A stretch of DNA of 64,000 bases from Micromonospora sp. WMMD1082 (GTDB taxonomy: Bacteria > Actinomycetota > Actinomycetes > Mycobacteriales > Micromonosporaceae): the NCBI RefSeq assembly GCF_029626175.1, contig NZ_JARUBM010000002.1:4357001-4421000 (forward strand), given 5' to 3'. The notes under the pieces are model-generated. The model did not search any database and had not been told where the DNA came from. It saw only the letters and a list, made by a program, of their open reading frames with translations. Positions within the stretch are counted from its first letter, which is position 1. Every line of letters starts with the position of its first letter. Below, piece after piece: positions 33,494 to 42,312 of the stretch. The translations under genes and the position numbers were made by a program.

Positions 33494-34276
33494 ATGGCGG
33501 CCCTGGCCAACGGCTTCGAGGGCGGCGTCCCGGGCGCCACGGTCACCACCGGCAACTCCGGCGGCCCATCCGGCGACCCGTGGACACTGTCCACCGACAC
33601 GGTCGGCGGCGCTTGCGTCTACACCGACCTGGGGCCGGCGCACGGCGTACGGTGCATGGCCGTCAGCGTCGCCGCGACCGGCGGCGCGCAGCGGCGCGGT
33701 TGGGCCGTCAACGCCGGCGACTCGACGGCGACGCAGTACTTCCGGTTCTACGTCGATCCGGCCAGCATCACCGGCACCGTCGCCCCGCTGCGGGGCATGA
33801 ACGTCACCAGCTCCGGGCAGCGGTTCCGGATCCAGGTGACGGCGGCCGGGGTGCTGTCGCTGCACAACAACGCCAACACGGCCGTGTGGACGTCGGCGGC
33901 CCTGGCGGCCGGCCCGCAGTGGCGGGTGGAGGTGTCCGCCGCCGGCTCCACGACCGCGGCGGCCCGGGTGCGGATCTACCTCGGCGACGCGGAGGTGCCC
34001 GCGCAGGACTCCGGCCCGCTGTCGGGGCTGAACCTGGGCGGCCCGATCCGCGAGGTGTGGTTCGGGCAGACCGCCGCCGCCACGAACGTCGGGCTGCGGC
34101 TGGATGACTGCGGCTGGTCGGACACGGCGCCGCTGGGGTCGATCCTGACCCGCAGGGCCGTGTCCGCCCCGTCGGTGGCCGGGCCGGTGTCGCTGCCGGC
34201 GCTGCTGGAGCGCCATAGCTCGGTGCCGCTGCTGTCCGCTCACCGCTCGTCGACTTCGGAGGTGACTCGTGGCTGA
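33494..34276 (+). CDS. Lectin/laminin-G-fold-like structural protein
   Basis: 260 residues. The pattern FEGGVPGATVTTGNSGGPSG, FRFYVDPASITG, WRVEVSAAGS, REVWFGQTAA and LRLDDCGWSD, a final DD-x-W strand, is that of concanavalin-like jelly rolls. A virion surface decoration or sugar-binding role is plausible but inferred. It overlaps the next gene by 8 bases. Confidence 0.6.
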   Translation: MAALANGFEGGVPGATVTTGNSGGPSGDPWTLSTDTVGGACVYTDLGPAHGVRCMAVSVAATGGAQRRGWAVNAGDSTATQYFRFYVDPASITGTVAPLRGMNVTSSGQRFRIQVTAAGVLSLHNNANTAVWTSAALAAGPQWRVEVSAAGSTTAAARVRIYLGDAEVPAQDSGPLSGLNLGGPIREVWFGQTAAATNVGLRLDDCGWSDTAPLGSILTRRAVSAPSVAGPVSLPALLERHSSVPLLSAHRSSTSEVTRG

Positions 34277-35144
34277 GGTGTTCTACGTCGGCGCGGATGA
34301 GCTGGCGACCGTCAGCAACACGTTCACGGTCGACGGCACGCCGACGGACCCGACGACGGTCACGCTGGTGGTGACCGACCCGACCGGCGCGGCGACTACG
34401 TACGAGGTCGGCGACCTGACGAAGACCGGCACCGGCGCGTACCGCAAGGACGTGCCGTGCACGGCGCCCGGGGTCTGGACGTACGTCTGGGTGGGCACCG
34501 GCACCGCGTCCGACGTCACCGCCGGCACGTGGACCGTGCAGTCGACGGGACTGCACCGGCTGTACTGCACGCCCGAGGAACTCAAGAGCCGGGTCAGCAT
34601 CAACGACACCATGTCGGATCTGGAGATCCTCGGCTCGGTCACCGCGGTGTCCCGCTGGATCGAGGACCACTGCGAGCGCACCTTCTACCGGCAGACCGCG
34701 ACCCGCACCTACGACGCGACCGGGCCACTGCGGGTGGCCGTGCACGACCTGGTGGAGGTGACCGCGCTGGCCACCGACGACGGGTCCGGCTCGTACGCGA
34801 CGACGTGGGCGCCGAGCGACTTCCAGTTGCTGCGCTCCGCGATGGTGCTGCGGCCTGAGGAGTCGCCGTACACGGCGATCAAGGCGGTCGCCGGCCGGAG
34901 TTTCCCGTCCTGCACCTCGGGCCGGGAGCAGCGCATCCAGGTCGCCGGCGTGTTCGGCTGGCCGATGGTGCCGGAGCCGGTGCGGCAGGCGGCGGCGATC
35001 TGGGCGACCGACTTGTTGAAGCTGGGCACGATGGCGTTCGGCATCGCCGGGTACGGCGAGTACGGCGCCGTCCGGGCCAGGCCGAATCCGATCGTGGAGG
35101 CGCTGCTCAGCGCCTACCAGCGCATGCCGGTCAAGGTGGCGTGA
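34269..35144 (+). CDS. Head-tail connector (gp6-like) with N-terminal Ig-like domain
   Basis: 291 residues from the GTG at 34269. Residues 1-95 form an Ig-like beta domain (TVTLVVTDPTGAATTYEVGD, GVWTYVWVGTG). The rest matches connector proteins: TPEELKSRVSINDTMSDLEI, SRWIEDHCERTFYRQTATRT, and helical ATDLLKLGTMAFG. The helical part docks under the portal. The fused Ig-like domain is an unusual addition. Confidence 0.75.
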   Translation: MAEVFYVGADELATVSNTFTVDGTPTDPTTVTLVVTDPTGAATTYEVGDLTKTGTGAYRKDVPCTAPGVWTYVWVGTGTASDVTAGTWTVQSTGLHRLYCTPEELKSRVSINDTMSDLEILGSVTAVSRWIEDHCERTFYRQTATRTYDATGPLRVAVHDLVEVTALATDDGSGSYATTWAPSDFQLLRSAMVLRPEESPYTAIKAVAGRSFPSCTSGREQRIQVAGVFGWPMVPEPVRQAAAIWATDLLKLGTMAFGIAGYGEYGAVRARPNPIVEALLSAYQRMPVKVA

Positions 35145-35566
35145 TGGCGTCCGACCTGGCCGACATCATGGAGGCCCTCGGTAAGCGGATCGACACGGTG
35201 GATGGGCTGCGCGGGTACGGGTACGCCCCGGATGGCCTGCCGGTGCCGTGCGCGTTTCCGCTGGTGCCGGCCATCCCGTCGTACCAGCTGGCGATGAAGC
35301 GAGGCACCTACCAGCTGGCGTTCTCGGTGGTGGTGCTGACCAGCGCGCAGCTCGACCGCGTGGGCCAGCCGGCGCTGGCCCGCTTCGCGAACCCCACCGG
35401 CCCACAGTCGATCCGCGCGGCCCTGGCCGACGGCGACCGGACACTCGGCGGCCTGATCAACGATCTGGTCGTGGACTCGTTCGATCCGGACGGGCTGGAG
35501 CAGCTCGGTTACGGCGCCTACTACGGCGGCGCGTTCAGCGTCCGCGTCTACGCATCGGGAGTGTGA
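35141..35566 (+). CDS. Tail terminator/neck protein (probable)
   Basis: 141 residues from the GTG at 35141 (ATG at 35144 also possible). Alpha/beta pattern beginning ADIMEALGKRIDTVDGLRGY with a central strand YQLAFSVVVLTS, resembling phage neck or tail-completion proteins. Position after the connector supports this. Confidence 0.62.
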   Translation: MMASDLADIMEALGKRIDTVDGLRGYGYAPDGLPVPCAFPLVPAIPSYQLAMKRGTYQLAFSVVVLTSAQLDRVGQPALARFANPTGPQSIRAALADGDRTLGGLINDLVVDSFDPDGLEQLGYGAYYGGAFSVRVYASGV

Positions 35567-35567
35567 G

Positions 35568-35879
35568 ATGGAGATCAAGCTCTGCAAGCCGGCGGCCGGC
35601 GGCGACTGCTACGAGCCGGCGGTGGGCACCGGCAAGCGGCCGATCGAGCACTGCCGGCCGCACTACCTCGACGCGATCGCGGACGAGATCGTACGCGCCG
35701 AGGTGGTCGGCGACGTCGAGGTCACGGATGTGCGGACCGGAGAGAGCGTCGGCCGAGGCGGCGTGGTCGAGCTGGATCCGGTGGAGACGGCGGTCGTGCA
35801 GCTGGTGTACGCGCGGCACATCAAGGTGCTGCCGAAGGCCGAGCCGGCGCGGGCGAAGCCGGCCGCCAAGGCGGGCTGA
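35568..35879 (+). CDS. Small Cys-containing structural-region protein
   Basis: 103 residues. Starts MEIKLCKPAAGGDCYEPAVG and IEHCRPHYLDAIADEIVRAE, three Cys and two His possibly binding a metal, then a beta hairpin and a Lys/Ala tail. Function unknown. Confidence 0.58.
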   Translation: MEIKLCKPAAGGDCYEPAVGTGKRPIEHCRPHYLDAIADEIVRAEVVGDVEVTDVRTGESVGRGGVVELDPVETAVVQLVYARHIKVLPKAEPARAKPAAKAG

Positions 35880-35882
35880 CCG

Positions 35883-36620
35883 GTGACGACCTTCGCCACG
35901 AACAACATCACGACGTGGTTCGGCGGCTACGACATGACCACCGACATCAGTCAGACCACCATGCCGCTTGAGCGCGAGCCGCTGGACTCAACGACGTTCG
36001 GGCCGGTCGGGCAGCGCCGGGCCCGCTCCCGCAAGGCCGGATTGGAAGACGCGTCGAGCCAGGTGGCGGGGTTCTGGCAGGCCGATGAGGGCCTGGACGA
36101 GGCGGTGTTCGACGCCCTCGGCAGTGCGATGCAGGTCATCACACACTCACACGACGGCGCCGAGGGCAGCCCGGCGTACTTCTACCGGGCGAAGGCGTTC
36201 AGCTATCAGCTGTTCGGCCCGGTCGGGCAACTGGCCCCATTCAGCCTGACCGCGCAGGGCGCGAAGGGCAACGGCGTGGCCGGCGTGGTCCGGGGCGCCG
36301 TCCTGAAGACCCTCAGCGCGGTCAACGCGACCGGCGCGACCGGCACTCCGGTCGAGCTGGGTCCGGTGGCCAGCGGGCAGCACCTGTACGCGGCGCTGCA
36401 CGCCACCGACCCGGGGACCACGGTCACGGCGGTGTTGGAGTCCGACGACGCCGACACGTTCGGCAGCCCGACGACCCGGGCGACGTTCGGCCCGATCACC
36501 GTGGCGGGTGGCTACTGGGCGACCCGGGTGGCCGGGCCGATCGCCGACACCTGGTACCGGCTGCGCGTGACTGCGCTGACCGGCACCGCAAGCATCGCCT
36601 GCGTCGCGGGCATCAAGTAG
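35883..36620 (+). CDS. Major tail tube protein
   Basis: 245 residues from the GTG at 35883. The core (NITTWFGGYDMTTDISQTTM, PLEREPLDSTTFG, FYRAKAFSYQLFGP, FSLTAQGAKG) is the actinophage major tail protein. Residues after about 140 form an extra beta domain, likely exposed on the tail. It polymerises around the tape measure. Confidence 0.82.
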   Translation: MTTFATNNITTWFGGYDMTTDISQTTMPLEREPLDSTTFGPVGQRRARSRKAGLEDASSQVAGFWQADEGLDEAVFDALGSAMQVITHSHDGAEGSPAYFYRAKAFSYQLFGPVGQLAPFSLTAQGAKGNGVAGVVRGAVLKTLSAVNATGATGTPVELGPVASGQHLYAALHATDPGTTVTAVLESDDADTFGSPTTRATFGPITVAGGYWATRVAGPIADTWYRLRVTALTGTASIACVAGIK

Positions 36621-36633
36621 GGGGAGCAGAGGG

Positions 36634-37047
36634 ATGGGAACGTTCGCGCTCGTCGACGCCCGGGTCGAAGTCAACTCGGTCGACCTGTCCGGCTGGGTCA
36701 CCTCGGTGACGCTGCCGATCGAGCTGGAGGCGCTGGAGAACACGGCGATGGGTCAGGTGGCCCGCAGCCGGCAGGCGGGCCTCCAGGACTCAACGCTGGG
36801 GATCAACTTCAACGACGACTTTGCGGCCAGCGCGGTCGACGCCACGCTGTGGGCGGCGTTCGGGACCGTGGTGGTCGTCAAGGTGCGGCCGACGACGGGC
36901 GCGATTTCCGGCACGAACCCGGAGTTCGTGGCGTCGTATCTGGTCAACCAGCACAACCCGTTCGGAAACTCGGTGGGTGAGCTGGCGACCCGGCAGGTGT
37001 CGTGGCCGCTGTCCGACCCGGACGGCGTCGCCCGGAACACGGCCTGA
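36634..37047 (+). CDS. Second tail tube-like protein
   Basis: 137 residues. It shares with the preceding protein the pattern of a short N-terminal strand, a LPIELEALENTAMGQVARSR loop and AGLQDSTLGINF, and so is a paralogue without the C-terminal extra domain. It may build part of the tube or its end. Role inferred. Confidence 0.65.
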   Translation: MGTFALVDARVEVNSVDLSGWVTSVTLPIELEALENTAMGQVARSRQAGLQDSTLGINFNDDFAASAVDATLWAAFGTVVVVKVRPTTGAISGTNPEFVASYLVNQHNPFGNSVGELATRQVSWPLSDPDGVARNTA

Positions 37048-37292
37048 TGCGGGCCGAGATCGAGGTCAACGGCATCGGGGGCGGCCGGGTGGCACTCGAC
37101 GGCAAGGATGTGTCGGGCGGTGTGCACGGATTCACAGTCACGGCGGCGCTCGGTGAGGTGACCAGGCTGGAGTTGGACCTGTCGTTGTTCGACGTGACCA
37201 CGTTCGACAGCGCGCAGACTGAGGTGCTGATTCCGGAGGCCACCCGCGAGTTGCTGGTCGGGCTGGGCTGGATTCCGCCGGACGGGGGCTGA
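37047..37292 (+). CDS. Small tail-region protein
   Basis: 81 residues; TGATG overlap with the tube-like gene. Beta-rich (RVALDGKDVSGGVHGFTVTA) and acidic. Function unknown. Confidence 0.58.
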   Translation: MRAEIEVNGIGGGRVALDGKDVSGGVHGFTVTAALGEVTRLELDLSLFDVTTFDSAQTEVLIPEATRELLVGLGWIPPDGG

Positions 37293-37295
37293 CCG

Positions 37296-37766
37296 GTGGG
37301 CTTCTCCGTCCAGGTGTCGGGTGGCCGTGACCTGACCGCCGTGCGCCGCCAGCTGCGGGTGGCCGGTGACCGCCGGCTGTCGCAGCAGATGTCGCGGGCG
37401 CTGTCGCGGGCCGCCAAGCCACTCAAGCCGGCCGTCCAGGCGTCGGCGGTGCGGCTGCTGCCATCCGGCTACGGCCCGCTGATGTCGAAGTCGCTGCGGC
37501 TGCGGACGCAGGCCCGGGAGCGGCGTGGCGCGGCCACGGTGTCGATTCGGGTGCACGCCGCCGGGAAGGTCGAGAACCGCGACGTGGCCCGGATCAACGC
37601 CGGCACGCTGCGGCACCCGGTGTTCGGTAAGCGCCGCAAGGCGTGGATCGCGCAGCGGGTGCGGCGCGGGTTCGTGGACCGGCCGGTGGATGGGATGACG
37701 CCGGACGTGGTCCGGGAGATGCATGCGGTCGTCGACTGGGTCGCCGACACGATCACGAGAGGCTGA
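37296..37766 (+). CDS. HK97 gp10-like tail completion protein
   Basis: 156 residues from the GTG at 37296. The N-terminus GFSVQVSGGRDLTAVRRQLR and the region RAAKPLKPAVQASAVRLLPS resemble gp10-type neck or tail proteins. Very basic, with a KRRKAWIAQRVRRGFVDRP helix near the end. Confidence 0.68.
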   Translation: MGFSVQVSGGRDLTAVRRQLRVAGDRRLSQQMSRALSRAAKPLKPAVQASAVRLLPSGYGPLMSKSLRLRTQARERRGAATVSIRVHAAGKVENRDVARINAGTLRHPVFGKRRKAWIAQRVRRGFVDRPVDGMTPDVVREMHAVVDWVADTITRG

Positions 37767-37769
37767 AGG

Positions 37770-38165
37770 ATGGCGCGAGTGCTGCCGCCGGTGCGGTACC
37801 GGTTCGCCGAGGCGGACCACGAGCAGTACGGCTCGGACTGGTGGACGTTCGACGAGGCCAAGCTCGGTGAGCTGCGGGCCCGCGAGCTGATGGCCATCGA
37901 CAAGGAGCTGCGCGAAGCGCTGGGCCTGAACACCCTGACCTCCCTCGAAGCGTTCCTGCGCGGCGAGTCGGCCGGGTCGCTGGCCGTGGCGTGGCTGGGG
38001 CGTCGGCTGTCTGGCGTCGTCGAGTCTCTGGCCGACTTCGATCCGCTGCTGATGCTGATGGAGACGGAGATCGTCAAGCCCGAGGGTGACGCCGAGGCGG
38101 AGGCCGATGCCGACCCCCCGGCCACCGGCTCCTCCGAATCGCCTGCGGCGACCCCGGAGGAGTAG
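37770..38165 (+). CDS. Tail assembly chaperone, short form (gpG-like)
   Basis: 131 residues, mostly helical (FDEAKLGELRARELMAIDKE, LREALGLNTLTSLEAFLRGE), ending in a disordered acidic tail. It lies directly before the tape measure, the standard place for tail chaperones, which bind the tape measure during assembly. A slippery heptamer 45-51 bases before its stop produces the long form. Confidence 0.82.
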   Translation: MARVLPPVRYRFAEADHEQYGSDWWTFDEAKLGELRARELMAIDKELREALGLNTLTSLEAFLRGESAGSLAVAWLGRRLSGVVESLADFDPLLMLMETEIVKPEGDAEAEADADPPATGSSESPAATPEE

Positions 38166-38359
38166 CGGCCCTACTCGACACGGTCGGGCCGATCCTGTCC
38201 CGCCACTTCGTGGCCTGCTCGCCGCCGGTGCAGCGGGACATGACGCTGCGGGAGATCCAAGCCCACCTGGACGCTCTGGCGCCGGCTGAGGCGCCGCCGG
38301 CAGATGAGCGTGAGGCGTTGATGCGCCAGCATCCGGCACTGCGGGGGAGGTCACGGTGA
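37770..38359 (+). CDS. Tail assembly chaperone, long form by -1 frameshift (gpGT-like)
   Basis: A -1 shift at the slippery C CCC CCG (38114-38120) continues reading at base 38120 in the other frame. That frame has no stop until 38357-38359 and adds 79 residues, including LLDTVGPILSRHFVA, MTLREIQAHLDAL and PADEREALMRQHPAL. Its TGA overlaps the tape-measure GTG by four bases. This second frame has no start of its own, and a two-frame chaperone is conserved in tailed phages. Confidence 0.82.
38114..38120 (+). promoter_or_regulatory. -1 programmed frameshift slippery site
   Basis: The heptamer CCCCCCG is in the correct register (zero-frame codons CCC CCG after a C). Both tRNAs can re-pair as CCC CCC in the -1 frame. 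A GC-rich stretch follows that could form a stimulating structure. Confidence 0.78.
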
Positions 38360-40353
38360 GCATCCGGTCCACCCGCGACATCCTGATCAACCTTCTGGGT
38401 CGGGAAACCATCTCCCGTGAGGCCGACAAGGCGAGCCGGGGCCTCGGCAAGCTCGACGACAAGATGCGCGCCACGGCCGCCGACGGTCACCGGCTCGACG
38501 CCGAGATCGGCAAGGCCGAGAAGAGCCTCAAAGACCTGGCGGTGCAGTACGCCCGTACCGGTGACGCGGCCGAGCGGGTTGACCTGTCGAAGTCGATGCG
38601 GAAGCAGCAGGCCGAGATCCGGCGGCTGACCCGATCGCGGGACCTGCTGCCGCCATTCGATGTGATGGGCCGCGAGTCGGCCGACAAGTTCGGTGTGGGC
38701 TTCGCCGGCCGCCTCGGTCCGGTGCTGGCCAAGGTGCCGCTCGGCCCGGCCGGCGCGGCGATCGGCGCCGGCCTGGGGTTGGCGATCCTGCCGCCGCTGT
38801 TCGCCGCGCTGGGCGGTGCGACCCTCGCTACGGGCGCTGCGGCGGCCGTAGCCGGTGGTGTGGTGCTGGCGGCCCGGGACTCCCGCATCCAGGCGGCCGG
38901 CAAGGATCTGGGCCGGGCCGTCCTCGGCGATCTGGAAAACACGGTCGGCGCCCGGTTCGTCGAGCCGACGCTGGACGGCATCCGGATCATCCGGCAGGGC
39001 TGGCAGGACATCCGCGGCGATGTCGACGGCATCGCCCGCGCCAGCGCGAAGTTCGTTGCGCCGATCTCGCGCGGCCTGGTGGGGCTGCTGCGGGAGTTCG
39101 CACCGGGCCTGCGGCGCGGTCTGGAGAAGGCCGGACCGGTGGTCCGCGAGTTGGAACGGGGCCTGACCCGGGTGGGCCGGTCGCTGGGGGACCTGTTCGA
39201 CACGCTCGGCGACAACGCCAACGAGGGCGCGGCCGGGTTGCGCTGGCTGTTCATCGTCCTGGACGAGGGCGTGGGGGTCATCGGCGGGGCGATCGACAAG
39301 CTCGGCGACTTCATGCGCCTGCTCCTCGCCGTCTCGAACACGACGACCTCGATCGCGTCCGCCTGGTCGTGGGTGCCGATCGTCGGCGACCAGATCGACC
39401 GCGGCACGGCCAACATCGACGAGATGCGCGCCGCGCTGGAAGAGGGCGGCGACGCCGGCTCGGCGGCCGGTGACAAGGTCGCGGGCGGCTTCCGGCGTGC
39501 CGGTGACGCGGCGGCCGACTCCGGCCGGGAGATCCAGACGTGGACGGAGTTCCTGCGCGAGTCGCTGTCGGCGGCGATGGAATCGGAGCACGCGCAGCTG
39601 CGGTTCGAGGAATCGATCGACCGGGCGGCCGAGGCGGCCCGAGATGGCGCGAAGAAGGGTATCGACCCGAACACGGAGGCGGGCCGGCAGAACCGGCGGG
39701 CGCTGCTCGACCTCGCGGCTGCGGCGAACGCGGCGGCGGAGGACATCAAGAACACGACCGGGTCGCAGGAGCTGGCGACGGAGGCCACCGAGCGGGGCCG
39801 GCGCAACTTCCTGCGCGCCGCCGACGCCATGGGCGCGTCGGCGACCGAGGCGCAGAACTTGGCCAACAAGTTGTTCGGCATCCCGAAGGACGTGCGGACG
39901 AAGACGCACTTCGACGCCGACGCGGCGCTGGCGAGGCTGCGCACCTACAACCAGTGGCTGGCGAACATCCCGCGCAGCGTGCGGACCCGGCTGATCACCG
40001 AGCAGCACACGGTGCGCGGCGGGGTCCGCGAGTTCAGCCGTGGCGGCTACGTCGACGGGCCGGGGCCGAAGGGTGTCGACAGCGAGTGGGCGAAGGTCGC
40101 CCCCGGCGAGGGCATCCTGACCGCACGCGAGGTGGATCGGCTCGGCGGCCGGGCCGGGTTCGATCGGCTGCGGCAGGTCATCCGCAACGGTGGGCGTCCG
40201 GCCGCGCAGTCGTCGGCCGGGCTCGCGCCGACCGGCGGCGGTCGCGGCGGTGGGGGTGGCATCACGGTGCAGAACCTCACCATCCAGGCGTGGAGTGATC
40301 GGTTCAGCCTGCGCCAGGTCCAGGACGAGTTGGCCATGCATGGGGCGGTGTGA
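38356..40353 (+). CDS. Tape measure protein
   Basis: 665 residues from the GTG at 38356. Long helical N-terminus (RETISREADKASRGLGKLDD), a hydrophobic Ala/Gly block at about residues 115-175, further coiled-coil stretches, and a Gly-rich end. Its length would imply a tail of about 100 nm (about 0.15 nm per residue, known rule). SRGGYVDGPGPKGVDSEWAK near 565 is a feature common to phage tape measures. Confidence 0.88.
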   Translation: MSIRSTRDILINLLGRETISREADKASRGLGKLDDKMRATAADGHRLDAEIGKAEKSLKDLAVQYARTGDAAERVDLSKSMRKQQAEIRRLTRSRDLLPPFDVMGRESADKFGVGFAGRLGPVLAKVPLGPAGAAIGAGLGLAILPPLFAALGGATLATGAAAAVAGGVVLAARDSRIQAAGKDLGRAVLGDLENTVGARFVEPTLDGIRIIRQGWQDIRGDVDGIARASAKFVAPISRGLVGLLREFAPGLRRGLEKAGPVVRELERGLTRVGRSLGDLFDTLGDNANEGAAGLRWLFIVLDEGVGVIGGAIDKLGDFMRLLLAVSNTTTSIASAWSWVPIVGDQIDRGTANIDEMRAALEEGGDAGSAAGDKVAGGFRRAGDAAADSGREIQTWTEFLRESLSAAMESEHAQLRFEESIDRAAEAARDGAKKGIDPNTEAGRQNRRALLDLAAAANAAAEDIKNTTGSQELATEATERGRRNFLRAADAMGASATEAQNLANKLFGIPKDVRTKTHFDADAALARLRTYNQWLANIPRSVRTRLITEQHTVRGGVREFSRGGYVDGPGPKGVDSEWAKVAPGEGILTAREVDRLGGRAGFDRLRQVIRNGGRPAAQSSAGLAPTGGGRGGGGGITVQNLTIQAWSDRFSLRQVQDELAMHGAV

Positions 40354-41213
40354 CGGTGGCGCTCACCGAGGGGCAGTGGCAGATCCGGGGCCTGACGCTC
40401 GGCCCTGGCACGGCCTACGACGTGCTGGACAGCAGCAACCCGTTCAACTGCCAGGTGCGGGCGGAGCAGGGCGGCGACCGGGCGTGGGCCCACGGATCCT
40501 GGTCCGGCGTGGAGTGGCAGGCCGAGCGGGTCGTGCCGATCAACATCCTGATCGACGTCGGGGCGAACGACATCGCCGCGACGATCGAGGCGCGGCATGC
40601 GCTGGCCGCCGCCTTCCGGGCGAGCCACGTCGACCTGCCGTTGACGTTCGCGTTGGGCGGCCGGGAGTACCTGCTGTGGGGGCGGCCCCGGATGGTCGAG
40701 CCGACGATGGATCTGCTCGGCGTCGGCAAGGCGTGGGTCAGGGCCGCGTTCGTCGCCCTGGACCCGATGATCTACTCCGCCACCGAGCACGAGGTCGGGC
40801 CGGTGAGCCTCCCGACGTGGTCGGGCGGGCTGACCGTGCCGCTGACGGTGCCGTTCACCGTGCCGGCGACGCAGGTCGGGGGACTTGACGATCTGTCCAC
40901 CGCCGGCACGGTGGAGGTCGGTCTGCGGCTGCGCGTCGACGGGCCGGTGCCGCAGCCACGGATCACCATCACCGACCCGGACGGGGCGGCCACGACGCTG
41001 CGGGTCGACATCACGGTGCCGTCCGGGCAGTGGCTGGACATCGACACGCAGGCCCGCACGGTGCTACTCAACGGCGATCCCGCCGCGTCTCGACGCGGCC
41101 AGGCGGTGGGCGAGTTCCCGCTGCTGCAACTAGGCACAAGCCAGCTGCGGTTCGCTGCAGCGGAAGAGGCCGCCGGCACGCTGAGCGTGCGGTGGCGGGA
41201 TGGGTGGTGGTGA
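40350..41213 (+). CDS. Distal tail protein (Dit-like)
   Basis: 287 residues from the GTG at 40350. The pattern RGLTLGPGTAYDVLDSSNPF, HGSWSGVEWQAERVVPINIL, RVDITVPSGQWLDIDTQART and a C-terminal galectin-like beta domain match siphovirus distal tail proteins. It forms the hub at the tail end, next to the tape measure gene. Confidence 0.82.
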   Translation: MTVALTEGQWQIRGLTLGPGTAYDVLDSSNPFNCQVRAEQGGDRAWAHGSWSGVEWQAERVVPINILIDVGANDIAATIEARHALAAAFRASHVDLPLTFALGGREYLLWGRPRMVEPTMDLLGVGKAWVRAAFVALDPMIYSATEHEVGPVSLPTWSGGLTVPLTVPFTVPATQVGGLDDLSTAGTVEVGLRLRVDGPVPQPRITITDPDGAATTLRVDITVPSGQWLDIDTQARTVLLNGDPAASRRGQAVGEFPLLQLGTSQLRFAAAEEAAGTLSVRWRDGWW

Positions 41214-41214
41214 C

Positions 41215-42309
41215 ATGCCGGCAGATCCGCTGTTCATCAACGCGTCGAGCGGCGCGCCGTCGTACAACGCTGCGGAGCTGCGCCGCGCCTTGGGCGTGCT
41301 CGTGTCGCAGGCCGGCTCCAACGACCGGTTCGGGGCCCGGTCGGGGGTGCATCCGGCCGGCGCGGCGGCGCTGTCGCTGTCGGGGTTCACGCTGACCGTC
41401 CAACACGTCCAGGCGGTGGTGTACCCGGCGGCGTCCACGACGCAGGGCCCCTACCTGGTGCAGCTTCCGGCGCACACGCACACGGTGCCGGCGGCGTCGG
41501 CGCAGCCTCGCAAGGACATCGTCGTGCTCAGGGTGCGCGACACCGACGAGGACGGATCTGGCGAGCGGGACGCCGACACCGTGTACGTGACGGGCACGGC
41601 GGCGCCGTCACCGGTCGAGCCGTCGGTGCCCGCGGGCACGTTCCGGATGGGCACGATCGACGTCCCGGCGACCGGCGGCGGCAACCCGACGCTCACCTAC
41701 AACAGCCCGTTCGTGGTGGCCACCGGCGGGATCCTGCCGGTGCGGGTGTCCGGGGACCTGCCGTCGACGGGCCTGCATGAGGGCGCGTACGCGGACCGGT
41801 GGGACAACGACGTGCTGTACCGCTGGAACGGTTCGGCGTGGCAGGCAGTCGCCTCGAACGCCGCCTACAACGCCGCGTTCGAGGCAACCTCGCTCGGCTA
41901 CAACGGCACAAACACCAACGTCACCGGCATCACCAGCACGTCCTTCGAGGCTGGCACGTCGATGGGCGCAACGTTCGTCGCCCCGGCCTCCGGGTCGGTG
42001 CTCATCACCTTCGGCGGCCTGGTCCGCATCACTGCCACGGCCGATGAGACGGTCCTGCTCGGCATGCAGGTCCGGACCGGAGGCACGATCGGGTCGGGCA
42101 CGATCGTGCAGGCGGTCTCCGACGTGGCGACGGTCCGGCACCGCAAGCCCACCACGTCGGGGAACAGCATCGGTGAAACGCAGGCGTCGTACCAGACGCA
42201 GGTGACCGGGCTGACGGGCGGCTCCACATACAACGTGCAACTGCTGCACCGGGTCACCGGCGGCACGGGCACCGTCTCCAACCGGCGCGTCTCGATCGTG
42301 AGGTGGTGA
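41215..42309 (+). CDS. Minor tail protein
   Basis: 364 residues from the ATG at 41215. The N-terminal part (MPADPLFINASSGAPSYNAA, AELRRALGVLVSQ) leads into repeated beta modules, then a region YADRWDNDVLYRWNGSAWQA like phage tail-fibre domains, and a C-terminal beta domain. Likely part of the baseplate or receptor-binding tip. No catalytic motifs seen. Confidence 0.72.
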   Translation: MPADPLFINASSGAPSYNAAELRRALGVLVSQAGSNDRFGARSGVHPAGAAALSLSGFTLTVQHVQAVVYPAASTTQGPYLVQLPAHTHTVPAASAQPRKDIVVLRVRDTDEDGSGERDADTVYVTGTAAPSPVEPSVPAGTFRMGTIDVPATGGGNPTLTYNSPFVVATGGILPVRVSGDLPSTGLHEGAYADRWDNDVLYRWNGSAWQAVASNAAYNAAFEATSLGYNGTNTNVTGITSTSFEAGTSMGATFVAPASGSVLITFGGLVRITATADETVLLGMQVRTGGTIGSGTIVQAVSDVATVRHRKPTTSGNSIGETQASYQTQVTGLTGGSTYNVQLLHRVTGGTGTVSNRRVSIVRW

Positions 42310-42312
42310 GGG

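Noticed and set aside
38074..40341. Long reverse-strand open frame opposite the tape measure gene
   Set aside because: Antisense to a gene with the expected position and composition; no recognisable domain.
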